Source of the DNA: Pholiota molesta
Lineage: Eukaryota; Basidiomycota; Agaricomycetes; Agaricales; Strophariaceae
NCBI GenBank assembly: GCA_014925825.1
Contig: JACGCK010000020.1
Coordinates: 434,001 to 498,000, forward strand
DNA: 64,000 nucleotides
Direction of reading: 5' to 3'
Shown here: in pieces, positions 1 through 10,296 of the stretch
How positions within the stretch are numbered: position 1 is the first letter of the stretch
Layout of the letters: every line of letters starts with the position of its first letter
Notes under the pieces: generated by a model
Told to the model about the DNA's origin: nothing
What the model saw: only the letters and a program-made list of their open reading frames with translations
Database searches by the model: none
Program-made: the position numbers and the translations under genes

Positions 1-725
1 TGTACCACCTCGAGATATTAGAATTATTTCATTACCATTACGATGTCGATCACGAGGGTAGTTACAACTCCAATTCAAACGTTTCCAAAGTACCACAATC
101 TTAAGAGATAAATTCTATTACATTTCAAGTAAGTTAGAAAATATTTTTGGGATTATTGACTTTTACGGACTGTATTTCACACATTTCGTGCAATTTTAGA
201 GTGTTGCATGGGATTGTACGGCTACAAGACATAAAATACAATGGAATTCATTTGTAAAGTTTTCGCAAGCTTTCCAAAGACTTGTAACTCTCAAATTCCT
301 CGCGTAGGATTCCAGCTCAACAAACCCTTGTAATGATCACTTACATTCTAATGGATTCTATCATAGAACTGCCTTGCAAACGTCAGAAGTGTTCCGAGCA
401 TTTTACAATGATTTATGACATTGTAATAAAGCCTCCATACAGCGCGCTTTTTTTTGGCGATGTGTACGTCAACCGGAGGAATTGATGAAACGGGTGACGC
501 ACGGACCCCAACGCGGCGCAGTTGACCGAGAGACCCAATTCAGGCAGAACCAGCCTCCCATACCCCTTATCATCCTCCACCACGGCAGACCCAACTTCTT
601 CCCCTTCGCCTCCGCCCACCAGTGCTCCCACCAGCACCACCAGCACCGGTTTCGCCCCCAGTGCACCTTCGACCTCTACCACCACCACCAGTTCCCAGTT
701 CACCGCCAATCTCAAACACACAGCA
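1..725. other. AT-rich intergenic region upstream of the BAR gene
   Basis: No convincing coding sequence is visible up to about 480. The stretch 480-725 is pyrimidine-rich and open in several frames but has no recognisable protein; it is more likely 5' leader of the BAR-domain gene. A motif shared with the upstream region of the ABC1 gene lies at 447-462. A related segment (TTCTAATGGATTC, then a CCTTGCAAAC block) at about 348-385 recurs at about 6311-6360. Confidence 0.5.
447..462 (+). promoter_or_regulatory. Shared upstream motif, copy 1
   Basis: CTTTTTTTTGGCGATG lies about 265 bp upstream of the BAR-gene ATG. The identical 16-mer occurs at 6491-6506, about 200 bp upstream of the ABC1 kinase ATG, in the same orientation relative to the gene. 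Both are preceded by a similar CCTTGCAAAC-containing block. A regulatory role is inferred from position and repetition only; a dispersed repeat is the alternative. Confidence 0.35.
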
Positions 726-2224
726 ATGGAAGGGTGGTCGAAGCTCCAGTCGAGCCTGAGCGGCATCAACTTTGCCCAAGCGGGCACGAAGTTCACCAAG
801 GGCTTCAACTCGAGCGTGCAGGCGACCCGCGAGCGCCTCGGCCAGGTCGCTGCGGATGAGATCACCGAGCTTCCTCAGGGTGAGTACATTTCGTGACACT
901 ATGAGCGCGTAGTGGCGGCAGTCGGCGAAAGTCGTATTGGGTGGGCTACGTGGTCTGCACTCTGCATTGCATCGTCGAAGGAGCACCTTCTGTATCTCGC
1001 AAGGCTGCGTTGTGCCGGGGAATTGTCGCGTCGCGATGTCAGACGTATGCATGGGCTTGTAAATGGGTTAATGTTGCTCAGTTTGGGCTGGGATATCCTC
1101 TTTGCTTGTCGCATAAATCTGAACGAGCACTAACTTCGTCATCTGCTCCAAAGAATACAAGGACCTCGAAGCCCGGGTTGATGCTCTGCGCGCCGCTCAC
1201 ATCTCCCTTCTCAAGTACGTGCCTCCTTGTCTGCCCATTTCACATCACATCTCACCCTCACCTGCACAGAATAACCAAGGTCTACGAATCAGAGACGTAC
1301 GACTACCCCGTGCAAATCCAAGAGTCCCTCTCCGAGCTCTCGTCCTCCATCGGGTACAACATCACCTCCTTCGCCGCCACCAACCTCAAGGGCACGAACC
1401 TGCCCTCGCCCGCCGCCCCCTCCGCGCCGCCCGCCGCGCAGCACAAGACGCTCCCGCACGCGCTCACCCGCGCCGCGCACGCCGCCGCGGGCACGGTCTC
1501 CGCTGGGCCCGCCGGCGACGCCGAGCGCCTCGGCCGCGCGCTCGAGCTGTACGCGAGCGGCTGGGACAAGGTCGCCGCCGCGCGCCTTGAGCAGGACACC
1601 GGCGTGCAGCAGAACTTTTTGCACCCGTGGCAGACGACGCTGAACTCGTCGATTGCTGTGGCGATGAAGGCGCGGCAGGCGGTGCGCGTGAGCCGGCTGG
1701 AGCTCGATGCCGCGAAGCAGGCGTACGTGGCTTTGGTTTGTATGGCATTGCCCTAGGTATTGATGTCTCGTTTATAGGCTCAAGACGGCCAACCCGGCCA
1801 GGCAGGAGCAGGCCCGTCTTGAAGTCGAGAATGCGGAGGACGACCTCGTCCAGAAGACCGAAGTCGCGATTACGCTCATGAAGACCGTCTTGGAAAACGT
1901 GCGTCATCCCTTTCACTCTCCGACCACGTCTTTCCCTCTCCATTTACCGGCCGTCGACTTCTGAAAGCAATTTGACTAACCCACCCTCCCTAGCCCGAAC
2001 CCATCAAGAACCTGAACGAGCTCGTCAAGGCACAGCTGCTCTACTTCAGCATCGCCGCCGAGGCGCTCTCCACCGTCCAGGGCGAGATCGAGGAGCTCAG
2101 CGTCGCCGCCGAGGGCGAATACAGGTGCGCACCCCTTCCCGCCTTCCCCCTCCCCGCCTCGCCCCTTGTAAGTGATCCCAATCTGACATGGTCTGTGCAC
2201 CCCAGGAAGTCCAGGGACCACTGA
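726..2224 (+). CDS. BAR-domain protein, Gvp36-like
   Basis: Six exons: 726-879, 1154-1214, 1270-1722, 1778-1898, 1994-2124, 2206-2224; total 939 nt, 312 residues. The protein starts MEGWSKLQSSL and continues through QEYKDLEARVDALRAAH and YESETYDYP. It ends in long amphipathic helices typical of fungal Gvp36/Mug137 BAR proteins, which bind curved Golgi and endocytic membranes as dimers. The Gly/Ala/Pro-rich middle (about residues 105-140) is a loop insertion. The start was chosen because the preceding in-frame residues are low-complexity Ser/Thr/Pro and the family N-terminus begins at this Met. The last exon is only 19 nt and adds KSRDH. The family assignment rests on recalled motifs, not on a search. 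Confidence 0.85.
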
Positions 2225-3137
2225 GATCCCGCTGGCTTGATAAAGACATGCTGGACGGACGCCTGCGTTGCGGACTAGGATTTTAATTACCGTTCTACTT
2301 CACGCCCTTTCGAGTTCCTTTCTTTCTGAGCTATGCGCTGCCTCTGTCCGCTGTTTCTGCTGTTTGATTTTTTTTACTTACTCTGCCGTCTTTGACTATC
2401 TGTTTTCGTCCGTCCTGGTATTGCGTTATTGGGAATCGTAATTTTGCGTCTGCCTAGCCATCTGGTATGCGTGGTGTTATTTCGTCTACCTTGTTGAGAT
2501 CAGAATGAAATATTGCGGTTTTATCTTTGGCATGCATGCTGCCCTCGTTGCGGGTTGGCTCTGCTCATTGATGGTCTGAAAGTGGATGGACACGCATTGA
2601 CAAAGATAGCAGCGCCGAACTCGACGAGTCGATTCGCTCCATGTACTTACAAATGGTATCAAAACACTTCTTGCATTACCTACTTATTTTGCATAAACCA
2701 CGAATCTCGAGCAGATGCGAGGTGACCGCTGGTTCACTCGAGGGAGGACGTTGCAGGAGCTTGTCACGTCGCGGTTGGACTTTGCAAAATCTCCTTGCTC
2801 CAGAACATATTCAGATATACGATTGTGAGTGGCAGAAGACCGTGCTTTGAATAGGCAAGAATAAAGAGAACCTTGGAACTCACGGAGTCAGGCCGCCGCC
2901 ACGAGTATGGAGAGCAAGTTGTATGTACTTTTCTTAAAGGACCCGTCATGACATTCCCATCTCACGAAGGACGCAGACACCATGTACTCTCATGGGCATT
3001 TTCGATGACAGCGTCTCCATTGCGTAGAATGGGCGTTCCTACGACTTTTCAAGGAGATCTAGGTTTGTGGCAAGGCGTATGTACATGGTAAAGTATCGTA
3101 AATGCGAAGTAGAACGGCGGAAAGAGAAATGGTATGG
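2225..3137. other. Intergenic region after the BAR gene
   Basis: About 900 bp with no recognisable gene. The first 300 bp are T-rich with scattered TTTGATTTTTTTT tracts, as expected of a 3' UTR and terminator of the BAR gene. The rest shows only short open frames without family features. Confidence 0.5.
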
Positions 3138-3145
3138 TACACAAG

Positions 3146-3757
3146 TAGTGATGTTATGGCTTGGCTTGGCCTAGAAACCATGGCTTTGGCCTGGCTTTTC
3201 ATGGCTTTGGCTTGACTTTTTCCAAGCCAGAGCCAAACACTTTGGCCTTGGCTTGGTCTTGGCTTGGCCTGGCTCAGGCCATGGCCTGTAGGCAAATCAG
3301 CCCCTATTACTATTCCTCCCAAATAAATTAACAAACAATAGATTTCAAAATAACTTATATTGATTTTAGTTCTTTTCAACCATTTATTAGTTATTTAGAG
3401 TAGAATTGGACAAGATTTCAATCAGTGACCTCAAGATAAAATTTGATTCTTGCCAAAAGAGCCTTTTGGATATTTTAAAAAACCCCAAACCAATGTAATG
3501 CAGACTATTTGACTTTTTTACCAAGATTTTGGCCAAAAATTGTACCAAAATCACATGATTTTGGGCAATATTTGTGCCAAAATTATGTGACTTCATTGTC
3601 TATGAAGCCATGGCCTGAGCCATGGCTTCTGGCTTGGGAAATTTCAAGCCAGAGCCATAGGCCAACCTAAGCCAAGTCCATGGCTTGGCTTTGGCCTGAC
3701 TACCATGGCCTGGTTTGGCCTGGCTTCTGGCTTCCAGGCCAAACCATAACATCACTA
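3146..3757. mobile_element. Non-autonomous hAT-type element (MITE), 612 bp
   Basis: The element begins TAGTGATGTTATGG and ends with its inverse complement CCATAACATCACTA. It is flanked on both sides by the identical 8-bp sequence TACACAAG (3138-3145 and 3758-3765). An 8-bp target duplication and a terminal sequence fitting YARNG are hallmarks of the hAT superfamily. Both ends carry about 150 bp densely packed with GGCTTGGCC/ATGGC words in opposite orientation. The 300-bp middle is AT-rich and has no transposase, so the element depends on a transposase elsewhere. The intact target duplication suggests a fairly recent insertion. Confidence 0.9.
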
Positions 3758-3764
3758 TACACAA

Positions 3765-3777
3765 GGGGGGGGGGGGG
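3765..3777. repeat. G homopolymer, 13 nt
   Basis: A run of 13 G lies directly at the right target duplication of the hAT-type MITE. Length is unreliable in any sequencing technology. Confidence 0.6.
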
Positions 3778-3922
3778 AATATAGAAAGCGATGATAATAA
3801 AAGTGTGAGGGAGAAAGAGAGAAAAAAGAAACGACAGACCTTACGCATCCTGACAGAGCAGACAAGTAAAAACAGTAGTGCAGTCTCGCACCGCCACGAT
3901 CCACGCCCGAGTCCTGACCGCC

Positions 3923-3976
3923 CTCCCCTCCTTCTGCAACGCGCCCTCCTTCTGCAACGCGCCCTCCTTCTGCAAC
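3923..3976. repeat. 18-bp minisatellite, three copies
   Basis: Three tandem copies of an 18-bp unit GCGCCCTCCTTCTGCAAC; the first copy has changes at its 5' end. The unit length is a multiple of three, so frames pass through it, but the surrounding open frames on either strand match nothing I recognise. Confidence 0.7.
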
Positions 3977-4632
3977 GCGCTGCCCCAAAAGAAAAGACAA
4001 CACACGATGCTGAGGAGGTCGTTCAACGTTCAGCCCCGGCCGTCTCAGCGCCGCCCAGTCCCCCTCCGTCGCCGCGCGCACGATCCGCCCCGTCCCAAGC
4101 ACGCGCCATCCCGGCTGGAGCGCCGTCCACCTCCGCGTGAAGTCCCGGCCGTACTGCGCGGGATCCGGGATGGCCGGGGCCAGCACTGGTCGGGGTTTCC
4201 TTGAGAAGGTAGATGATTGAACGATGGGTGTATATAGACTTACAACCGTCGCTTTGAGGAGTTTCTGACCCTGAGATTGGGACGCACCCACATCTCGCAA
4301 AAGATACAACGGCCGCGATTTGGCCGACGATACGCGTAGGAGACGATGCTGCATATTCGTAGATGAGTATCTCCTACGCTCTGCTACGTCTGTCGGCATC
4401 TCCATTATCTATGACGAAATACGATGGCGCCGTAGAATTTATTGAAGAAGTCGATGTGTCTGATGGGCCCGGTGATGCAACGTCAGTCCCACATGGTTGC
4501 GATACCAGAAAAAAAAGTACCAAAATTTAATTCTATAGCATCTCTATTGACCTACATTTTACAGAAGTGGAACTCATTGGCAATTTGGAAGTCGGGGTCA
4601 CTTGTAATTGTAGTATACTTCTAAGTCCTACG

Positions 4633-4843
4633 GTATGCATATTTTCAAACGTGGAAAAATCTTCTGATGTTGTGTGACATTTGTCGAGTATTTTCATTTT
4701 CGATTATTGTCTCGTTTGCTGGATTGGAAAATCTTTATTTAGCGGCAAAAAAATTCAGTAAATGAGACAATAACCAAAAATGAAAATACTCAACAAATGA
4801 CACACAACTTCTAAAGATTTTTCCACGTTGGAAAATATGCGTA
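4633..4843. repeat. Imperfect palindrome with arms of about 84 bp
   Basis: The left arm (4633-4717) is the imperfect inverse complement of 4761-4843, with a loop of about 43 bp. Both arms contain the GTGGAAAAATC, GTGTGACA and GAGTATTTTCATT blocks. The right arm runs directly into a second, TA-flanked element at 4844. This suggests an older foldback or MITE whose right end was hit by a later insertion. Confidence 0.75.
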
Positions 4844-5108
4844 CTGTCCGATTTCGACCAATCGTTCACGCCTTGTGATGCGTGATGCCCATAGTTCACT
4901 GGGGCAGATGTTCAGAATCCACTGCGATGCGTGACGCGGAGAAAAAATTGTTCATGAGACGAGCAAAAATTCAAAATGCAGATGGACCTGCGAGATTTTC
5001 GTTCTGGCAATTGTTCACTGGGCCGTGTGATGCGTGACGAATTGCGAAATTGTTCAGTTCACAGGCCCTTGTGATGCGTGATGTGAACAATTGGTCGAAA
5101 TCGGACAG
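4844..5108. mobile_element. TA-flanked mariner-like MITE, 265 bp
   Basis: The ends CTGTCCGATTTCGACCAA and TTGGTCGAAATCGGACAG are perfect inverse complements, extended by imperfect GTTCAC/GTGAAC. TA dinucleotides lie on both sides (4842-4843, 5109-5110). TA duplication with short inverted repeats is the pattern of Tc1/mariner (pogo-like) elements. The interior has four short TGATGCGTGATG-like words and no coding capacity. Confidence 0.75.
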
Positions 5109-5110
5109 TA

Positions 5111-6490
5111 CTACAGGAATGAACTCTAGTAAGTAGTCTGCCGTCGTGAGCAAGTCGTGAGCGCTAAATTGCGCTTTACAGCATATGACATGTATGCCCC
5201 CGCATCATGCCATATTTCGCGAACTTTGCAATGGTGTCGATAGTCTTGTGGCGCACGTCAACCGCGGCCTTTGAAGTTAGCCCACATCCAACGCGCACTC
5301 GTCTTCAATTTCTTGAAGTTAAGTACTTTGGATGTTTCCGGCTAAGTATGTAGGTCATGTGACCGAACGCGCTCACATTGGATCGCGTTTAAATCGCGTT
5401 TGCAAAATCCTCGATGTACTTCTTCTTTCTTCCTTGCCCCCACCATCTCCCTTCCTCTCCGCTCCATTTGAAACCCTAGAGAACACCTCGGATGATGCCT
5501 GGCTGAGCAAATTTCAGGCTCTGCGATTATAGCATTGCTCAAGTCCCAAGACTAAGTACAAGGCGCAACGGCAAGGTCCCTTCATGTCCATTTCATTCTG
5601 CCAGGTGAATCAAGTCTTTTTTCATCCCCTTTTGACTTGTTAAAACTTATGATCTATCTTATCTCTCATATGAGGTCATCACTTATGAATAAGCTGGCAT
5701 GATCGTAGTTCTCAACTTGTTCTCAACAATGGGTCCGACGCAATATACTTATGTGCATATATGCGCATATATTTGCAATTCTCCTCACAATATGCTCAAC
5801 CTACCACTGTTGTATACTGATTCTATACATTTAAGTCCGTAAAGACTCCCCCACTACGTCCTATTTTGAGCTACTAGCCCTCGTATAGTGCGCTCGGACG
5901 AATCAGACCCCCAGCACAAGGTATGTAAGAATTCTCTCTATGCCCTGAACTTATAAATGACTACTGTATCCTCCGTAGTCTCACAGCCTGAACTTCTTGG
6001 AATGTATGATCGATACACGACAAGCTGTGGGATCATGAAAGAGGTATGGCTACGTACAAGTATTCATATCCTGACTTGACATTGAATGAAAATCACAGCT
6101 CGTCTATATGCATCTGATGGAGGCATTCCCAAGATTCCCTCCCCTCCATTATGGCCCCACAGAGGAAGACAGGTATCAAAGTGCGTTCATATCCCGAATG
6201 CGATTGGTTCAAAGGTCACAATGAAATCCTCAAGGATCTTTTACACTGTAGCATTTAAATCTCTCACATTGAATTTCTGCTCGACCACTCCTTCTAAATG
6301 AGCAGGAAAATTCTAATGGATTCAATCCAGGTTCTATTAGGAAATTACCTTGCAAACATCGGAATTTTGTGAACATTCCCAGGAGCGCTTTCTTGCGACC
6401 AACTTGCGACGCTGTTGAGTACTATACTTGTGATCATTGTATGGAATTCTGGTCATACTTATGGGATTCTTTGACCTAGTGTAGAAGTCA
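5111..6490. other. Intergenic region, no gene seen
   Basis: AT-rich DNA with no open frame that resembles a known protein on either strand. A segment at about 6311-6360 resembles 348-385 near the window start. TATA-like alternations (for example 5750-5775) are scattered and cannot be tied to a gene. Confidence 0.45.
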
Positions 6491-6506
6491 CTTTTTTTTG
6501 GCGATG
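6491..6506 (+). promoter_or_regulatory. Shared upstream motif, copy 2
   Basis: CTTTTTTTTGGCGATG, identical to 447-462, lies 198 bp upstream of the ABC1 kinase ATG. See the first copy for context; function is inferred only. Confidence 0.35.
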
Positions 6507-6703
6507 ATACTCCTTGGGCCTGAATGGTTCCGGGTCGATCGGGCGCGATACCTTTTGTAGTTGTGGGACGGATCGAACATGACGAAGCGGAGCGGCAGTG
6601 ACTCGGCCGTATTTGGCGATGTTGTACGGCACTATAATAAGCAAGTGCTTGCCATCAAAAATAATCTTTCCACTCGTCCCCCTCCTCGCTGGCTGGCCCA
6701 CGC

Positions 6704-8655
6704 ATGTCTGTGCGCTATCTCTCGCGTTCCCTGCGGCCCTATTCCACACGACCGACGACGCCGACGCCACTGCCCCGCCCCCGCCTGCACAGATATGCCC
6801 GCCGCTCTGCCCTGCTGCTCCTCGGCCTCGGAGGTGCATACGTCTGGGACCGGCAATACAACGCCTCCTCTATAGTGCGCAACCTACGCACTCTCCAAAC
6901 AGTACGTCCTCTCTGTTTCCCTCTATGCTCGTTCCTGGACGCCGACACTCCCCCGCCCCGCGCAGTGCGCCATGATCACCCTAGACTACAAGTGGAACTT
7001 CACACCCGAGAAGAGCGAGCAGATCCCCGAGCTGCATGAGCGCGTCGCGCAGCGGGTCTTCGACCTGCTCACCTCGAACGGCGGGCTCTACATTAAGATA
7101 GGCCAGGCCATCGGCGCGAACGCCGCCCTCCTCCCGAAGCCCATGCAGATCAAGTTCGCGAGCCTCTTCGACGACGCGCCGCAGATCCCATACGCCGACG
7201 TGCGCGACGTCTTCGTCCAGGAGCTTGGGCGGCCCCCCGATGGGCCTGGCGGCGTGTTCGCGTACTTCGATCCGCAGGCTGTGGCCAGCGCCAGCGTCGC
7301 CCAGGTGCACCGCGCCCGGCTGCACCCTGCGCCCGGCGAGCCCGAAGGTGAAGAGCGCTGGGTTGCGGTGAAGGTGCAGAAGCCCGCGGTGGGCACGCAG
7401 ATGAACTGGGACCTTGGCGCGTACCGCGCGGTCATGTGGATGTTCGAGCACTGGGCGTTTGACCTCCCCGTGTACTTCGTCGTCGACTTCGTGTCGGAGC
7501 ACCTCCGCCAGGAGCTCGACTTCGTGCGCGAGGCGGAGAACGCGCGCAAGACCGCCGAGTTCGTCGCGGGCGAGCCGCGGCTGCGCGACAGGGTGCACAT
7601 CCCCAGGGTGTACCCGGAGTACTCGACGCGGCGCGTGATGGTCGCGGAGTGGATCGACGGCGTGCGGCTGAGCGACAAGGCGGGCGTGCAGCGCACGGGG
7701 CATGCGAAGGAGGTCATGCAGACGATGGTCGAGCTGTTCGCCGCACAGATGTTTGACTGGGGCTGGGTGCACTGCGACCCGCACCCGGGGAATGTGCTCA
7801 TTCGCCCGCGCCCCGACGACCCGCGGCGCCCGCAGCTTGTCCTGCTCGACCACGGGCTGTACGTGCCCGTCCCGGAGCCCTTCCGCGTGCAGTGGGGCAA
7901 GCTCTGGCGCGCGATGCTCGTGGGCGACTATAGCGGCGTCGAGAAGATCACGAAGGAGTGGGGCTTCGGGCTCCCGGAGGTCATGGCGAGCTTCACGCTT
8001 CTGAAGCCGACGGTGCTGAAGAACAACCGCAAGCACAACAAATCGGGCGCGGCGCCGAAGACGGAGCAGAAGCCGCTGACCCAGTACGAGATGAGCGTGA
8101 GGATGAAGCAGAAGCTCAAGGAGTTCCTCGCGGACACGGACCGCATGCCCAAGGTGCTCATCTTCCTGACGCGCAATATGCGCATGGTGCAGGGTGCGTC
8201 GTCTGTCCTGTATCTGTGGTCTCGTCGTGCTTACTCATTCCTGTTTTTCTTTTTGTGTAGGCAACAACCAGGCCTTCGGGTCCCCCGTCAACCGCATCAA
8301 GATCACCGGCCTCTGGGCCTCGCGCTCCCTCACGCGGCACCTCCCGCCCCCCGCGCCGTCGACCGCGCACGCCCTCCTCGGGCCCCTCGCCCCGGACGCG
8401 CTCCGCGTGCGCCTGCGCGCGTGGTCCGAGCACCTCGCCTTCCTCACGTCCCTCGCGCTCCTGGACGTGTTGTTCTATAAGACGCGCGTGGTGCAGTGGG
8501 CGCGCGACGTTGGCGCGCGCGCGGCGGCGCTCGTGGGGTGGCGGCGGGAGGCGGGGCGGCGGGTGGATTTCGAGGCGGAGCTGGAGCGGGAGGTGCGGGG
8601 GTTCGCGCGGGATAATCTGGGGATCGACGTGAGCGAGAAGGTGTTTGTGGGGTAG
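6704..8655 (+). CDS. ABC1/ADCK-type atypical kinase, probably mitochondrial
   Basis: Three exons: 6704-6901, 6966-8193, 8261-8655; 606 residues. The N-terminus is rich in Arg, Ser and Pro (MSVRYLSRSLRPYSTRP), like a mitochondrial presequence. It is followed by a hydrophobic segment at about 34-44 (SALLLLGLGGA). UbiB/ABC1 hallmarks are present: KIGQ at 110-113, the Ala-rich loop ASASVA at 173-178 replacing a normal P-loop, Lys202 in VAVKVQK, ELDF at about 249, HCDPHPGN at 335-342 and the metal-binding DHG at 361-363. The overall form resembles yeast Mcp2 and human ADCK1/5 more than Coq8, so a role in mitochondrial lipid or quinone homeostasis is likely, but the substrate is unknown. The C-terminal part after GNNQAFGSPVNRIK is GC-rich and less conserved. 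Confidence 0.9.
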
Positions 8656-10205
8656 GCGGGCTTCGAGGCGCTGATGGCGGGGGTGGTTTAATGGCTCGTC
8701 TCGGTGTGTGCGGTGGCACGTTGTTTGGGCTGGTGAGGGTGTGCATGCGATTCGTGCATGCTCGCGTCGTCAGAGTCACTTTTGTTGACTTTCGTAGCTT
8801 GTGATTTGTCCAAGCTCCTCTATTCCTCTGCTCTCAATCTCCGCCTTGCTGTTCGTCTGCCTTTTCTTTTTGGTTTTGAATCCTAACACAGGTTTTCATA
8901 GAGCTATATTATTCGTTATAGGTATTGGACTGTAGATCTGTAACACGATTCTTTATAATGCATGTATCCACCTAGAACATAATTAAATGTATATTCGAAA
9001 GCTCAACGGAAAGGCAGAATTGATGGATTCGAATGAAACGATTTATGATGCAGTGGCATAATTTTGAACGCGGGCGAAAGTCGCGATGTCGACGCGATAT
9101 GAAGAGTACTTTCCCACTTGTTTAGCGCAAGAGCATCTTTCGACGCACCGACGTCGTACTGACCTGGTACTGACACAGCTGCAAGGCTTTTTCCCTTTGC
9201 CCGATCACAACTATAGCCTCAATCTGATAAATCGATATGCACTTTCCAAAACATGCAAAACTTGGAAAACAATTTATAGGATACAATTTAACGAGCTTAC
9301 CTTGGAGAAAAATAGCGAGCAGAGTGGGCCGGTTGTTCCTCTGAGATGGGAAGGAACACGCAGAGAAATATTGAATGAGGCTAACAGTATGCTGGCTTCA
9401 GGCCTAGAAAGGAGGCATCGAACAGAAGATAGGTGCTGAGTAAAGTGAGTGCTAAGTTGAGAGATATCGGATGGTAATTCACCGAATGACTTCTCGAGGA
9501 CACCTTTTGTCTGGAAATTTTATCCCTCAGGCATCCTTCCGTGTCGGGCCCGAGGCTGCAGCAGCATTAGATCCCGATAGACGGGACTCATTTGGAGTCA
9601 ATCCTCGCGAGTGGCTCCGGCCAAGACGCAACTCTTCATGAATGCTGTTCCACTAAGCAGAGAGCATAATTAGGGAACATAGGATGAACGCCTAGAGACG
9701 AATGATCAATGAGTAATGGTAAACTTCAGACGGAAGAAGCTGGGGAAAAATTTTCACGTAGCAATGGCCTGGCCTCGATGGCCCACCTTGAATGGCCTCC
9801 CCTCATGAGGTTCATTGGCGAGTCGTAAAGACCACACGAACTTTAACGGCCGAGTCGCACGGCGTGTCTTTCGACAGAATTATATCGTCAAGATGCTCTC
9901 CCTGACTTGTAAATTTTAGACGACGTTTGAATTTGAGAAGCTGAAAGCAAAGTAAACTTTGAGCTTGATTGAGAGAAGCACTATAATAAGAGAGACCATT
10001 GGTCACCGGTCAGCTCGCGCAAGCTCTCCTTACTCAGCGAGAACCTGCCACTGTCACTTTCAAGTCACTTTCCAAAAAAGATTGGATTATCAAGCCTACC
10101 TTGGCAAGGACTCTCAACTTAGACGCACTCTTCCAAATTCTACGACTGTCTAAAGCTTTCCATGAGCTATGGTACTATGCCATTTCATTTGGGTTTGAGA
10201 AAACG
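8656..10205. other. Intergenic region, no clear gene
   Basis: The first 300 bp are T-rich 3' flank of the kinase gene. An open frame at 9086-9439 (117 codons) and short frames near 9540-9640 and 10000-10290 show no recognisable family. They carry no splice structure that joins them into a longer protein. Possibly gene debris. Confidence 0.4.
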
Positions 10206-10213
10206 TATAAAAA
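10206..10213 (+). promoter_or_regulatory. Candidate TATA box of the NmrA-like gene
   Basis: TATAAAAA lies 84 nt before the ATG at 10297. The intervening leader is CA-rich (CCACAAAAACACAG), as is common for fungal 5' UTRs. Confidence 0.5.
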
Positions 10214-10296
10214 CAGCGACATGAGACTCCCCGAACTCATCCCATCTTCCACAAAAACACAGAACTCGATAACCCACACTCAAAGCCTCAATTGAA

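Noticed and set aside
3755..4405. 216-codon minus-strand open frame
   Set aside because: It spans the end of the hAT-type MITE, a G homopolymer and a minisatellite; the remaining part resembles no family and an equally good plus frame overlaps it.
9086..9640. Open frame at 9086-9439 and a GPEAAAALDPDRRDSFG-like fragment near 9550 that faintly recalls a cytochrome P450 C-terminus
   Set aside because: The heme-binding Cys motif and any extended P450 similarity are absent, and no splice model joins the pieces.
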